NCBI GenBank assembly: GCA_033085395.1
Contig: JANQBS010000013.1
Span: forward strand, 124,001 to 188,000
Reading direction: 5' to 3'
Length of the DNA: 64,000 bases
Source of the DNA: Xanthoparmelia taractica
Taxonomy: Eukaryota; Ascomycota; Lecanoromycetes; Lecanorales; Parmeliaceae
The notes under the pieces are model-generated. The model had not been told where the DNA came from. It ran no database searches and saw nothing but the letters and a program-made list of their open reading frames with translations. The number at the start of each line of letters is the position of its first letter. Within the stretch, counting starts at the first letter, position 1. Made by a program: the position numbers and the translations under genes. Shown here piece by piece: positions 10,761 through 23,366 of the stretch.

Positions 10761-12743
10761 TCAAGGCGTGTTGTGCGCATCATGCAAATCGTATATCGAG
10801 TGATTTAATATATCGCTCTCCGGTTCAATGAATTGGACCATCTTCCACAAAGTCTTCACCGCCAACATCTCCGTCTTGCCAAAAGGGTCTACCTTTAATC
10901 CTCGCACAAAAGGGAGCTGCTTCAGTTGAAAACTGGATTCACCGTCTGGAGGAGTCTTTCCGTTGGCGCCGAAAGCGATGACAGCTAGCAGAGAGCGGTG
11001 ACCAAGGCCCCAGCCCTGCTCCTTCGAATGAGCATCGCTCGCTTCGAATATTTGTTGCGCTAGTCGCTGTAGAGCGTGCTCGTAGAGGTCGTACCATTCA
11101 TGTTTCAGTTTATAATTACGGCTTATGAAGGAGCTTCGAGTCGTTGGCCAGGAGTGGAAGTTGAGCGTAATCAGGTAGCGTAGTTTCTTCAAGCATCGCT
11201 ATTCATTCAGGTCAGTTTGGGCACTGCGACTCATTGCCGGCGACCTACGAGATGTTGCTTAAACTCAGAACTGGGATGTGCATCCGAAACAGACGTAGAA
11301 GGAAATGTGATCGAAAGCTGGCGGAGCTCAGTGCACGCGGTGCATATCTCATCCAACTGGTCGCTCTCGTATCTCAATACGTTTGACGAAGCCGTTCGGC
11401 TTCGAATGCCCAAGACTTGCAAGGTCTTGCCGTGATGCGCTAACGCCGTTGGGCTAGGCAATGTGTTGAAGTGCTTGATATCCACGTGCAAGATCTCTAA
11501 TCCGTTGATAGCTTCAAGTAGTCCGTCGAAGGCCTCAAGGGCGTGTGTCTCGGTGGTCTCTTCCCCATGGAACCACCGAATCTTCTTCAACTTGGTTGGG
11601 CGTAGATGTGGCTTGCTCATCTGAGCGAACACAGCATCTGCACCCTGGCATCCTCCAATAACCAAGGACTCCAGGGCGCTGAACTTGATGAATTTCATGT
11701 AGGTGTCGGCGGCATAGCGCAGGTCAATGTTATCTATGCTAAGTTTCTTAAGAACCATTGGGGTGCATTCGTCAAAAGGCATCATGTGACTGAAGATCGT
11801 CCTGGTGAGGAGACCTGGGCGGGTACTGGAGTCTTCAAGGTCATCTGGAATTTGCCCAGCGTACGCAAAACCAGAAGATAACTGTAGCTCATTAAATTTC
11901 GTCTGGGTCTCCACAACCTTTTGACAAGCCTTTAGTCGATCAATCGTGTCAGGGTAGAAATGCAGGCTAGTAGCTCCTTCCAGGTCTGTGAGGAGGCCTG
12001 GGTTCTTTTCGAGCTCTGGCATGAAATTTCGATCGACCGATTCAATTTCGACTGCTTTTAAGCGCTTTTGCTTCTTCATCAGGAGTACCCAGTTATCCAT
12101 TGAGAAAGGCTCCCAATTCTGCCAACTGTGCAGAGAATCAGCTTGACAAATTCAAGAGGACGCAAATTTGTTCCATATCTCTAAAACAGCGAGATGGCTC
12201 TCCCGTAATACGTGCTTTGACTACATCGCAGAAAGAGGTAGGGCACCCACCTAAAGTTTTCGAGGATGTCATTTGGCAGAAAGTCCAGAAGCAGTCTAAC
12301 GGTAAACTGAGCCTGTCTCGCAGCACCCACCATATTCTCAATCTGCACATCTCCTTCCTCTTCAGAAGAATCGTCAGAGTTCACTTGGAAGTCCGAAGTT
12401 GGTGGAATCGGCGTTTTCTCAAGCTGCAGGTATATTTTCCTGATATGCTGAACGCCGGGATTCGTTCGGCTCAGTAGACCGGAGACTCTGATGTCTTTGT
12501 GGCCACCAATGAAAAGCAGGACTTTTCGATAGAGTGGTGGAGTAGCGATATCCCGCAGTTGCTTACTTGTTAGACACAATGACTTGAGATCTTCCGGTCG
12601 TGTGATCTGCAGTCACGTTATGAGTATTGATCTAGCTGATAGTCCAAAAGAGAGGTGCAGGCGATGCTTCTTACGTAGCCGAGAATGATATTCTTCTTGA
12701 TGTCGAGCGGAACATCATTGAAATGAATTGGCTTAGAGGCCAT
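10761..12743 (-). CDS. F-box/LRR-like fungal protein
   Basis: Four exons assembled from frame and splice sites: 12743-12675, 12606-12251, 12125-11249 and 11186-10761; 575 aa. Introns are 68, 125 and 62 nt with GTAAGA, GTGGGT and GTAGGT donors. The N-terminus (FNDVPLDIKKNIILGY... LKSLCLTSKQLRDIATPPLY) is the F-box-like start typical of a large ascomycete family: a 'P.DI...I' helix, then 'L..LCL.SK.LR..A.P.LY'. The rest has leucine-rich, LRR-like segments such as LKKLSIDNIDLRYAADTYM and LEILHVDIKHFNTLPSP. An acidic insert (DDSSEEEGD) lies near residue 90. Such proteins are presumed SCF ubiquitin-ligase adaptors, but the target is unknown and the F-box match is by pattern only. Confidence 0.82.
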
Positions 12744-13416
12744 CCTGGATCAAAAAAAAAGGAGGGAGATGATATGGCGAGCAAAATGCTCGAATGTGCG
12801 GATGGAGCAGTTTGTGTTACACGCTTCAAGAACTCTCCCTGTCCCCTAGAAGACAGGGCGCGCGCAAATCAAAGTGATGAGAGACAGGAGCAGACTAGGA
12901 CTGGATTTATATCTTCACTTCAATGGACTCTGGGCACAGTGTCAGGTTAATGATGTTGAAAGTTAATGGGAAAGGAAAAAAATGAGGCAGGATGCAGCTT
13001 GGACTAGTCAACGTTGGGACGGGTGCATCGGTGAGGCTAAAGTCACCGGCTTTCCTAAAGCCTCACATCTCTCACGCACTTATCGGACCTCAGGACAGAT
13101 ACATTCGCTGTTCATAGTACTGATGAGCTCCAATGGTGCTAGGGAAAGGAGCTGCACGTTACTCTTCGGCTTTGAACTACGCCAGGCTTGACTACGCAAA
13201 TCATGGGTGTATGGCATGACTCGCTGTAATGGTAACAATACACCTAAACTGCAATGTACCAAATTACAAGAAAGCATAGGTACCTTATCATGTACACATT
13301 CCCTCTAAGCGCCCTCGGTATCAATATCGTCCTGTCGTCCTTTTCGTTCCTCCAACACCCAGTGCTAATCTAAAACATACCTACCACAGCAGACCAGTGT
13401 CATACAATATATAAAT
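12744..13416. other. Intergenic: F-box gene promoter and VAC14 3' flank
   Basis: No supported gene in 673 bp. The part next to 12744 should hold the promoter of the F-box gene; the part near 13416 is the 3' flank of VAC14. Confidence 0.4.
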
Positions 13417-16400
13417 TCACTTCTTGCCTTTCCTCCCTGCGACTCCACCGGCAAACCTCCCAAGGTTCCCCAGACTCGACTTTGGCTTGTGCAGAGGACC
13501 ATTCAGAGGTCCAGGTCTTGGCGAAGCACTTCCTGCACTGGACGGTCTTGCCTGCTTTGCCACATCTGGCAGTGTCTTGTCCTTGACCTCTGCAACCGTA
13601 GCAGTAGAAGCCGGTGTACCATCCTCCACCTGGTTCTCCCGTCGATGCGCTCTCCTTGCCTTCTCCTGCACGCTTTTGAACTTTTCAAGCAGTTCAGTCC
13701 ACCTGATGCCGGCTTCTTCTCTAGGCTTCAGTCTATTTGGCCGGTCGAAAGTCGCACCGGGCGTTGGAGGGGTGCTACCGAACTTAGCCTCGGTGCTCTT
13801 CTGTCGGACGTGAGATACGTACGTGCGCGGCGCGATGTGAAGGTACCCTATAGCGCTGACGCTATTCAACCGATTCTTCAGCGCTGCGAATGCAGATGAT
13901 TGAGGGAGTAGCATGAGTACACCGTATAGACACTTGTACAGATGCGGGTACCGCTCTGGCTCCAGGAGCTGCAGGCGAAGGTCTAGCTCCATGTTAGCAA
14001 AGGTCACCCGACTCCCCATGATGATCATACATGTAAAGACTGGCGACTCGAGGAGCTGCACCAACTTATCGATCTGGATAAGCATATTGACGGTCATCTC
14101 CAATTCTGCACTGTGCACGTTAGCCTTAGCTGAGGGCCTGATCCCGAAAACCGCCTACAAGATCTGGAGTAGATTATATGCCTGCTCATATGCTTGTGCA
14201 AGTAAACAGAGCGAGAAGGTTGCAACTGCGTTATGGCACCAAGACCTGAATAGAGCGACGAAGAAGAGTTGTCCTTCCTTCGTCTCCAAATTTCGCAACC
14301 GCTTCCGGAGCTCGGCCAGCTCTGGGGCTGTAATCAGGTTGTTGTTGAGATTCTGAACCATGATACTTGCAAATTCGACGTCCTCATCCTTCTCTAAACA
14401 GTCGGCTAAAGTCCGATATATCCTTTCTGCACTCAAGCTCACGCATAACTGCCGGATTATCAGGTTGCCTCTCGTCTCCAGAAGTCTCCTGTCAGTGCAA
14501 AAAAGCTGCAGGAGGTTGACCATGAAGGACGTAAAGTAGCCATCTTCGCTATTTTTTGATATTTGAGAAAGCAGTTGTAGGTCGCGGGTGACAACGGCTT
14601 CTGCAGGGTCTGACAATGTCTTCAGGAGGACTGGGAACGTGCCGTCGTTAGTCGCGAGTACCTTACCAGGAGCCCTCCGATGCAGCATGATCAGCCAAGC
14701 CAAGGCAGCAACCCTGGTGGCTTCATGTTCATTCAGGAAATGCAACGTAAGAGCACCGACAGCGGCTGTATAGTCAAGGTCAGTGACCGGTCTTGGTGGT
14801 TGGGGTGACGCCGATGACGAAGGCGTTGGCGTTATTGCCTCTTCCTCCTTCTTAACCTCAGCTTCTCCTTCAACCCCCGGTGGTAGCTTTGGCGTCGGTG
14901 TGGAAGCGGGCCTCGGTTTACTGTCGGCCTCCTTAGCGGCTTCTTTAATAGTGGTTGTTGGGTCCTTCAATACACCAGCGGGAATATGAGATGGTGGCGG
15001 GGGACGAGCCTCTTGGAGGATTCTCTCATCGGGTAACGACGAAATGTGATCCATCAAAGAATTGTTCACTCGATTCGCAGCTTGTCGCACGAGATCCGCA
15101 CCACTAGCCATTGCAGGTAGCACCTGCGAAAGAAGTCGGGGCACGAATGCTAGGATATCCTCTGGACTTATCTCGAAAAAGCTGTCGATCCAGCGTAGGG
15201 CGGTAAGCTGTATCTCTTCCTCTGCACTTAATAGTCAGTCAAGCTGCAGAAGGACACCATTAGGCTTCATACCTGATGAAGAGTCAAGGAAAGCCACGAG
15301 AATCTCTAAGATCTTTGAATGATCGACATGGACATCTTGCCCTGGAACCCAATCGCCATCTTCGTGACCACTTTTATCATCTCCGCCTACTCCAAAGTCT
15401 CCGTCCACGATATCAGATTTCTCATTCAGTGTACTCCTATCAGTGCGTATACTAGCACTATCGCTTGAGTCGGAATGTTTTGCGTGGTCATCACTGTTTC
15501 CCTTACGGCTTTCTGCTATTCCTCGTTTGATTCTAGCGATCTTCTTTATTTCATTCAGAAACCTCTCGAGCGTCCCTTGTGTTGCAACATGTACGTCTCT
15601 GTTGGGGTCGCTGAGGAATTTGAACAATCCTCCTAGAAACGCCGGTAGATAATGAACGAGCTCGAGATCTGGGATGGTATCCAGTAAAGTGACCCATGAT
15701 ACGAGAAAAGTACGAGTGAATGGATTTATGACATGTATGCGTTCCTGTAGCAATGGTATAAACTTGGCGAGTGAGAAGGCCGTAGGAGGATCAGTGAACG
15801 AGGACTTGTCTGAATCCTTGCTCAGCTGAGAATTTGAGACAGCTTCTTCGGGAGATTGTAGAACAGAGACATAGGTCGAAGCAGATTCGGAGACGATATC
15901 TTTGACCAGCCGATCGAGCAATTCCGCACCGTTCTTCACGGACAGTTCTGAGTCCGCAGCAAGCTTCATGAATTTCAGTATGAACTGGCTTGGAGGCTGG
16001 TGTCACTGCATACCTTGCAAAGGGCGTCAAAGACCTCGTTGAAGAATAGTAGTATTTCTCCTTTTGCGACCTTGGCAATATTGTACATGCTCTCACACGC
16101 GTAATATCGGACCCTCGCATCTTGATCGGTAAAACAGGCTAGTACGGGCGGAACAATCGACTTGAGGTATCGGGCAACATCATCCTGTTCCTGTGTCAGA
16201 TGTGCATGTTCTTGCCAGAGCAAGGCAGGACCTACAGAGCCCAGTGCGATTGAGGCTGCAGCAAGGCCGATCAGACCCCCGTTCCTGGCGTGAGGCTGAT
16301 GCACTGCATATGCATAATCATGGCAGAGCTGGTGAACGATCTTGCCAATTCTTTCGTACTCCTTGTTTGCGCTTGCTTCCCGAACGATCCTTTCTAGACT

Positions 16401-16518
16401 GAAGCCTCGTAAGCAGTGTGACGTTCAAAGGAGGTCGCACAATGACAAACTCAAGAGCGCCTTGTTTCCTTTTATCATAGAGCTTGTCATTGAGCAGGCG
16501 CTGCACAGCGGGATCCAT
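13417..16518 (-). CDS. VAC14: Vac14, scaffold of the Fab1/PIKfyve lipid kinase complex
   Basis: Five exons: 16518-16451, 16398-16014, 15963-15273, 15221-14159 and 14110-13417; 966 aa, with introns of 48-52 nt. The start MDPAVQRLLNDKLYDKRKQG is the Vac14 N-terminus. The first intron uses a GTTTGT donor, which restores a family-like 'ALDLERIVRE' junction. HEAT-like repeats follow (NGGLIGLAAASIALG; YACESMYNIAKVAKGEI; LAADSELSVKNGAELLDRL; RWIDSFFEISPEDILAFVP). A Pro/Ser/Thr-rich insert lies near residues 470-520, and the Fab1-binding C-terminal core contains LIQIDKLVQLLESPVF. The C-terminal ~130 residues are basic and disordered. Vac14 holds Fab1 and Fig4 together on the vacuole and controls PtdIns(3,5)P2 level. 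Confidence 0.93.
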
Positions 16519-17082
16519 TGCATGTGAAAAGCCACTTATGAAACCATGTTGAGTATGTGTGTTCGAGAATGCCAATGGCTTCCGATGGGCACTGGCTCAG
16601 CAGCCTGATGTTCACACCGAGAGCTTGGAATACCGATATTGGAACAAGACAAAGATGTTTCAAGCCATAAGACGCAAGTCAATCCACAATCTAGCATTCA
16701 AAGTATTATCAGTAAGAGAAGTAGCGGGAGCAGTTACGGACGTCAGGTAAACATATATATAGGGCAGCAACCCTATAAGGTATCTCAGCCTTGGCCGTAC
16801 TTACCTGGACTCTGATAGCCAGAGTCATTTCACATCCGCACGTGTACCTCTACATGTTGAATTTGAATCTGTGCACAATAAAGGTATGCATGTGAGGTTC
16901 TTGAAGGTTCTTCAGGTTTCATGTCAAATGGTTACTCAGTAAATAGCCCCCTTGCGAGTGAACCTCTTTACGCCCACAAGTGCCCTTGCGCTCTGGCGAG
17001 GCGAGCAAGTACCTCTATATCCAAGTAGCTTTGATAGCAGAATAGATACAGATGCTAATCAAAACATCCATCTGTGCTCCTC
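16519..17082. other. Intergenic: VAC14 promoter side
   Basis: 564 bp without a supported gene. It contains an AT-rich patch (acatatatatagg near 16750) that could be a core promoter element, though its distance from the VAC14 start (about 230 bp) is only suggestive. Confidence 0.35.
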
Positions 17083-18133
17083 TCACTTTCTCGACGTTCT
17101 GGACTTATGATTCCCATGTTCATGATCCTTTCCACTTCCTGAATGATGACTGCTATAACGCTTCGACCCACTACTTCTTCCCGACCTTTTCGTCCCAGCT
17201 TGACTCACACTTTCCTTGGGTGATACCGAGCTTTTGCGCGCCTTACTGTCCGTTTCCTCCTCCGTTACCAAGCTTGTCAAACGACTCTGGGGTAATGGCA
17301 CGTCTTTCGCGGATTTCGCTTCAGTGAGTGGTATCGAGTCAGACTGCCCAGCCGTTTTTTCATGGAGAGACGCACGCAAAGCTCTCGATTTGCCGGAGTC
17401 AGCTACCGAGACCTTAGTAACGTACGGAGGGCAGGTCAAACCCTCAACATGGCTGCGGGTAACTGAGTGAGAGGAAGGATGCGAATGCTCTAACCGCGGA
17501 ATCAGATCGTCCACATGTGGGCGCGGCAGCGGTGGAGATGCGACGGCTTGGTTGGTGGGTTTGCTGTTGGCTCGAAAGTATTCGTGCAAATGACTATCAT
17601 TGTCTGTTTGAACTAGCTCGTAGGTGACTGGTGCTTTGATGATCCTATGGGCAACTCTACTTGGCTGCTCAACGTGGGAATTCTCGGTTTGGCTTTTGGT
17701 CATGGCTGAATTACAATCAGTACTGACTTTTTGAAAGGGTACGTGTAGCCTAGGAGATATTCTGAGAGAAATACTCTCAAGATCTGGTCCGAAACAAGAA
17801 AATGGGACTCGGGCCAGACGTACCATATGCTACAATGGCCCCTGCTGTAGCTCCTAGAACCGTGCCGATGAACGCCTTGGTACTAATCTCGTCTTTCTGT
17901 CTTGATTCAGGCCTGGCACGAGTGACGACCACAGCTGGTGTCGTGATGACTTGATTCACGATCACCCTTGGAGGCTCTCGCTCTACGTATCGAGCTTCAA
18001 GTTGTGGTTGTTGGGGCGCAGGATGTGGAGCTTCGTTGGCGGTGCTCTTTGCCACATCCTTCGTCCATGCTAAGACACGATCCTTGTCCGAAATGTATGT
18101 TTCATTCTTTCCTTTTGATTTATCTTCATACAT
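17083..18133 (-). CDS. Hypothetical protein with one glycine-zipper membrane segment
   Basis: Two exons, 18133-17824 and 17705-17083, with a 118-nt intron (GTACGT donor, TTCAG acceptor); 310 aa. The N-terminal ~85 residues are hydrophilic. A single membrane-type segment follows near 88-105 (FIGTVLGATAGAIVAYA), with small residues spaced as in a glycine zipper. The remaining ~205 residues are Ser/Lys/His-rich and probably disordered. The frame stays open upstream of 18133 to a possible acceptor (TTTTAG at about 18158), giving ALDDFSSIMYEDK, so an extra 5' exon is possible. I do not recognise the family. Confidence 0.6.
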
Positions 18134-19423
18134 GATGCTGCTAAAGTCGTCGAGGGCTAAAATTGAGATCAGAGTAGGCCGATATTGTTCTTATGTGAAG
18201 TGAACTTTGTAAAGAGGGTCTTCCAGTCTCAAGTCTTGGGGCATGAGGCTTGCTTTTAGGACAACACAGAGATGAGGACAGTGGAAGTCAGGCTTCGCTA
18301 AAGTGGCAGATATTAAGCTCAGCCTGGTCCAAACCAGGTGACTCTTGATCCCTATCTTAGAATGTGTTCTAGTATGATCCGAGCTTCATGAATGTTACAA
18401 GCCAGCAGGATGTCAGCAGATTTGACGTGGGTATATCCGGATTGCGGAAATTCTTTCCAAATCAAATGGCTGATACGGGTTCTTTGTTGTATTCGTGAAG
18501 AACAAACCGTTAATCCATGGCGGAAATTGGATCATGAGGCCTGACTATCCTACGTATAGCATCGGCCCTGAGCCTGTCGATCTTCTTTTGGAGTAAATCT
18601 CCCAATGGGTTGAAAGCCCGAGATGGAAGACACTAATTATATCAACTCGGTACTTGACGGTTGCCCAAGTCGTCTTGATTCGTGCCTTGTAACTCGAGCG
18701 AGGCGTAGGTGCCTGACCGCTCCCTCATCGGCCAGCCACGTAGAAAATATGCAACTAAATTTGAGGGATCAAACGGAAGCCTTCGGCGCCAGACGCTTTA
18801 CGAATGAGAAGCCGTCTTAAATTTTGTTAAAGTCGCTTGCTTATAAATCATTGAAGGTGACTTGTAGATACATCAGCAATTGACAGCGAAAATCAAGACC
18901 GGCCCGACAAGGAGAAGCTTTTGCACCACAAGAAGTCTTGAATTTGTTATGTGCCTCATTGGGTGTCTCGGGTATGGTGCAGGCATACTTAAGCGAGAAA
19001 GCGAAGGTATTGTTGGTGAGCGCAGCTTGAGTGTTCGGTCCCGCGTGTTACTTCCGACCACTATTTACTGTGACGGCAAAGAGCAGGGCTTGTGCGCGAG
19101 ATCTCGGGATACAATCGCTATGCATGGACGTGAAAGAAAATGTGCAGCAAGTTGAAGTGCTGCACAGGCGCAAAGGCACCTTGAGCCTGTTGAACCCGAT
19201 GTTCTTGTTACAAAAACAGAGCCAGTCCAATAGTCTCAACGCAAGAATGTAACAATCCATGAGTGAGCTTCGATGTTGGGATCGCAGCTTTCATGGACGC
19301 CACACCATGAACCTTTCTTTCCGTTCCATGCTTTGCCAGCCGAAGCCTTTTGGTGCTGCCCGCAGGACCAACGAGAGCCGTCGCAGGACTTTTGCTGGCG
19401 GAGGGACATACTCACCCTGATGA
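18134..19423. other. Intergenic 1.3 kb, no gene recognised
   Basis: Only short uninformative frames on both strands. Holds the 5' region of the glycine-zipper gene and the 3' flank of EMG1. Confidence 0.4.
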
Positions 19424-20316
19424 TTAGACGATGTTCCAGACGTCTTCCACAGCGTTGCAGAACTTGCCACATGCTACGCTAGCGCTCAAGCTGTAGTTGC
19501 TGATACTGATAGCATCATCTTTGTACATGTCTGCAAAATCGTCCTTGCCTTTAGCCATGGCGCCGACGAAGACACAAACGCTCTGGTTGGGACCAATATC
19601 TTCAATGTAGTCTCTGACTCGGACGACTTCAGCCTCATAACTAAGGGTGACCTTTCGGCAATTGGGCGGAAGATGATCTGTGATGGGATTCTTGACGACT
19701 TTGAGAAGCTTCTCTTGTGAATTGGTAGAGCGGATGGAGAGCCGATGTAAGAGCTGTACCATGAGACCGGCGAAGCGTTTGAAGGTACGAGGGATTCGAA
19801 CTGTAGGGCTGACTTCGATGAGAACACCTTTTGCGGTGTGGATGTAAATCTGTAATTTTCCGGCCTTGTTCACTGGCGAGTCAAGTAGTGTGAGGAGACA
19901 CTAAGGGGAGACTCAGTATCAAGCCGACGGATGTTGAATGCGATCTGGCAGATAAGCAAACCTGGTGCGTGATATCCGGCCGTGCGTCGCTGATATCTCG
20001 GTTCATTTTTCGCATCACCCCGATATGCTCGTCGCTGTTCAAGAGGGAATATTTTTCGTCTCGCATGTTCCCCGCCCTTCCGCTATGTGACGCTTTGTAT
20101 GTCTCTAGACTCGCATTGGACAGAACGACGACAAGTCTTTGGGTGTCTTTATCATTGGCGGCGATTGGGACATGCTGCTCGGCAACCAGCTGTGGAAGTG
20201 CAGGTGGTGGACATGACTGCGTTCCTACAGAGAAACTGGTGAGCAGAGAATGCTAGTCATGATGCTCAAGTATACCACTTACTTGGTCTCTTCCGTGATC
20301 TCTCTTCGGGAGCCAT
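19424..20316 (-). CDS. EMG1: rRNA small-subunit pseudouridine N1-methyltransferase Emg1/Nep1
   Basis: Three exons: 20316-20283, 20224-19962 and 19900-19424; 257 aa, introns 58 and 61 nt. The start gives MAPEERSRKR, and the joined exons give VVVLSNASLETYK, the Nep1 opening, then LLNSDEHIGVMRKMNRDISD and CLLTLLDSPVNKAGKLQIYI. The C-terminal SPOUT-fold part has FVGAMAKGKDDFADMYKDD and SNYSLSASVACGKFCNA, which are strongly conserved in this family. Nep1 methylates a hypermodified pseudouridine of 18S rRNA and is needed for 40S biogenesis in the nucleolus. Length is close to the yeast protein. A TATATA element lies about 145 bp upstream (near 20460). Confidence 0.95.
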
Positions 20317-21278
20317 GTTTCCAATTGGGGGAACTGTGCGGCGGAAAGTAAGAGCTTCGGACTTTGAGAGATTAAAGTAGGTAAGGTAGAAAGAAGGTGG
20401 AGGATTTTCGGGGTGAGAATTTAGAAGAGTGGAATTGAATGGAAGAAGGAGGATGGGTTATATAGCACCCATGCAACCGGCTGGAACACTTTGCTGTTGG
20501 GGTATGTTATGACAGTGCATGGGCTGTGGACTGGGCAGGATTGGTATCTCGATGGAAGGATTTTATGTGCCCCCGTCAAATGCCCCAGACTGCAAAAATG
20601 GTGGGGGAAGCAGAGAAGTTAGGTCTTAGAGTATTAGCCGATAAGCCAATCGAATAGCCGCAGCTGGCTCGCCGGCATCCCACCGTGCTCACCTCTTAAC
20701 CTCTTTTACTTCAAAAGGTAAGCAGTATACCCCGAGCTACCGAACATGCAATATGCAATATGCAACAAGCTATGGACCATGAATAAGCTAACAAAGCAAC
20801 GGTATCCCGTACATCGCACAAGTAAGTATGGAATTGCTCGGCCTTCTGCTGGTTGCTGCGGGACTCAATTTGGAAGCTTCCGAAATTCCTCATTCAAATC
20901 GGTGGTAGGTCTTTCGCTATCCGACTCATGCTGCGATGCTTCCCGTTACTTGAGCTTCGATGCTCTCTGCACCACGGTGATCCCGAGCCATTCCCAACTT
21001 AACAGTTAACTAAGTTCATCTAGTGATTTTGATTGCTGCTCAATGAATCATCTTGTACCCTGTTGCTGTAGCCAAGTCGGTACCTCCTCCTCCAATTGCT
21101 ACTTCCCTTACTAGTTGCTTTTCCAGCGCTCGATGGCCTCAAGGACACAGCGTCCTGCTTCATGAACGTCGATCGCGGCACCGGAATCTCTAATATCCTG
21201 CCTGGAGCATCCGTTCTGGCTTGGACTTGCCCGACGTTTGTAGCGCCCTCATATTTATCCCCTATGAGGTTGCCTGGA
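20317..21278. other. EMG1 promoter side and 3' flank of the unknown gene
   Basis: The first ~200 bp are the EMG1 5' region. Beyond it, frames around 21020-21270 are open but show no recognisable protein features. A short ATGCAAT/ATGCAAC tandem lies near 20748-20766. Confidence 0.35.
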
Positions 21279-22320
21279 TTATAGTCTGTCAGTATTGTTT
21301 CTTTGACGGAAGAAACCAAGCTTTGAAACACGAGCAGAGGGTGAAGCCCCAAGGAATATCTCAAGACTCTGGTTTGCACCAAGAGAGGGGACATGGAAAT
21401 TGACAACACGTTCGTAAATCTTGTCTTCGAGAATGGATGCATGAGTATTGGACAAGACAGCTCTCGCAATTTTCGGTAACACTCTTGCACACATCTTGCA
21501 GAACGATCTTCGTGCATTCTAAAGCCATGCTGTCGTCGTTTGATACCTCGTGGGACTCATACGCTGGCTAAAAAGGCAACCTGCGCCACCTTGACTCCCA
21601 TTCCTGCGCGGGCAGACATCAATGTATCTGCAATCGAGCCTGACTGAAAAATTTTGAAGATGATAATGGTATTGCCATTTTCCAAAGAATGGAGATCTGG
21701 GACATATGCGTGAGTGTCGTTCTCTCTTGACTTCTTAACATGGATTGCTATGACTTGATAATGGGACATTTCCTGCACATTCTCCTTAAATATATTGCAA
21801 GAGATTCGCTGAACGTGAAAATCCCACCCGTAGCGTGGATTATCGTCTTTGTCATAGTGATTCAGTTCTATCATCTTGTCTTGGAGCTTCTTGTTAGGTT
21901 CCGCTCGGGCCTCTGAGCAAGTATTGCACTTCAAATAGTCAAGGCCAAACGAAGTTCGGCTTAGGCCTCTCCATGGATCCTGTCTTCTCCGAGTCACCGT
22001 TACATATTCGAGGCCCAAAATTGAGTTGCAGGACAGTTCTCCGGAGTAGAAAGGTACACTTGCTCCCAAAACATGTCTTGTAACTTAGGTTCAATACCGA
22101 GGAGGGAAAATCATCTGCGAAATGTACGTACGTGATTTTCCACGATTTTCCATTTCAAAAAGTTTTACCACCGTGCTTTCGGGACGTTTGTATCTGACAT
22201 GCTTTCCGCAATCGGTACCAACAAGACTGTCCCGAGTAGCGATGTTGAACTTATGAAGTAAATAGGGAATTGCCTAATCTGCATTCTGACAGTGGATCAC
22301 ACTAAGGACTGCCTCACCAT
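21279..22320 (-). CDS. Unrecognised four-exon gene, ATG-only first coding exon
   Basis: Assembled from frames and splice sites: 22320-22318 (ATG alone), 22273-22098, 22058-21581 and 21518-21279; 298 aa. Introns are 44, 39 and 62 nt (donors GTGAGG, GTATTG, GTTGCC); two are short for this window. The junctions stay in phase and the product looks like a real protein: YLLHKFNIATRDSLVGTDCG, LGLEYVTVTRRRQDPWRGL, SFGLDYLKCNTC, IFKIFQSGSIADTLMSARAG, KMCARVLPKIARAVLSNTHA. CGKH and CNTC hint at metal ligands, but I recognise no domain. It could instead be a decaying gene whose frameshifts I have read as introns. Confidence 0.5.
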
Positions 22321-23366
22321 GACGATCAGGCGATAAAATTATCAGATTGTGACGGAGTACGGAGGCAAGAAATGGTTTTTACGTTTGAATACAACCTGCG
22401 AGACCATCAATGGAATCAATCTCGGGGGAAGCGACTTTCCGCATGCCTTCTCTGGAGTACTCTATAGACCATCAGTGTCACGTTATGGAGAAATCCTGTT
22501 GATATATTTTATCCTAGTCTACATTGATATACAAATGCAGCTTACCTTGTTAAATAGTCAATCAGGAGAGATCGTCTACTCTTCAAACTATCTGGTGAAT
22601 CGTAGTCCCTTATACCATCTTAGGCCTGGGCTTCGAGGTCGTTTCCCCCATGGGTACGGTCGTTTGGTAATGGGATATTGCATGGCATAATAAGGAAGCG
22701 GCACATATTTTGTCTGGACGCTATGCTCAAACGAGTCTCTTTGTAAAGCATCCTCAGACTTTCCTGAGCCTGCTCGTCCATCAGACTCAGGTTGGTTGTA
22801 GCAATTCTAATATATGTCATGCAACCCTGCTCTGGGACCGCTCTTTAATCACTGAGCGGTCCACACCTATTGGCTTTGTTAGGCAAGGATGCTGGTGTTT
22901 CGTTTAGCTGGCTGCTCATTACAAAGGCTAAGAGTCTGCAAAGAAGTGGAGTGGGGGTAAAGCTTGCTATCAATACCATAATATGTACAAGTAGTAGGGC
23001 GAGACAGTATTGACAAGGCTTTGAAGGTGGCAGAACAGAAAATATAACTACCTGACGCATGTTTGCGCTCTAACTTGTCCGAGAAGACTTGCCTTACCTT
23101 AAGGCGGCTCTGCGGGATGATCTTCTGAAGTGTGTGAATTTGTGCCCCACTACTGTCTACTACTGTCTACTGGCTACCCTTAGGATAGAAGACTACCCAC
23201 ATCAACACAATCATTCTCTTTCTTCCTCCTCCTGTATTAGCCTACCTGTCTACATTGATGTTGTCGCAGTCTCGAAGTTGCGCGATCTAGCCCTTCGCTT
23301 TGCCTTCTCCTTCAGCCTTCTGGCCACTGAGTCGTCTTTCCTACCGGAATACTCCTTGCTACCACG
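22321..23366. other. Intergenic, TAF12 upstream region
   Basis: About 1 kb. The region next to 23366 is the TAF12 promoter and leader, CT-rich at 23210-23240. A direct duplication of TACTGTCTAC occurs at about 23151-23170. No other gene seen. Confidence 0.4.

Noticed and set aside
21020..21517. Minus-strand 165-codon frame (MHEDRSARCVQECYRKL...)
   Set aside because: It overlaps the last exon of the four-exon gene in a different frame; that exon's frame joins in phase with upstream exons.
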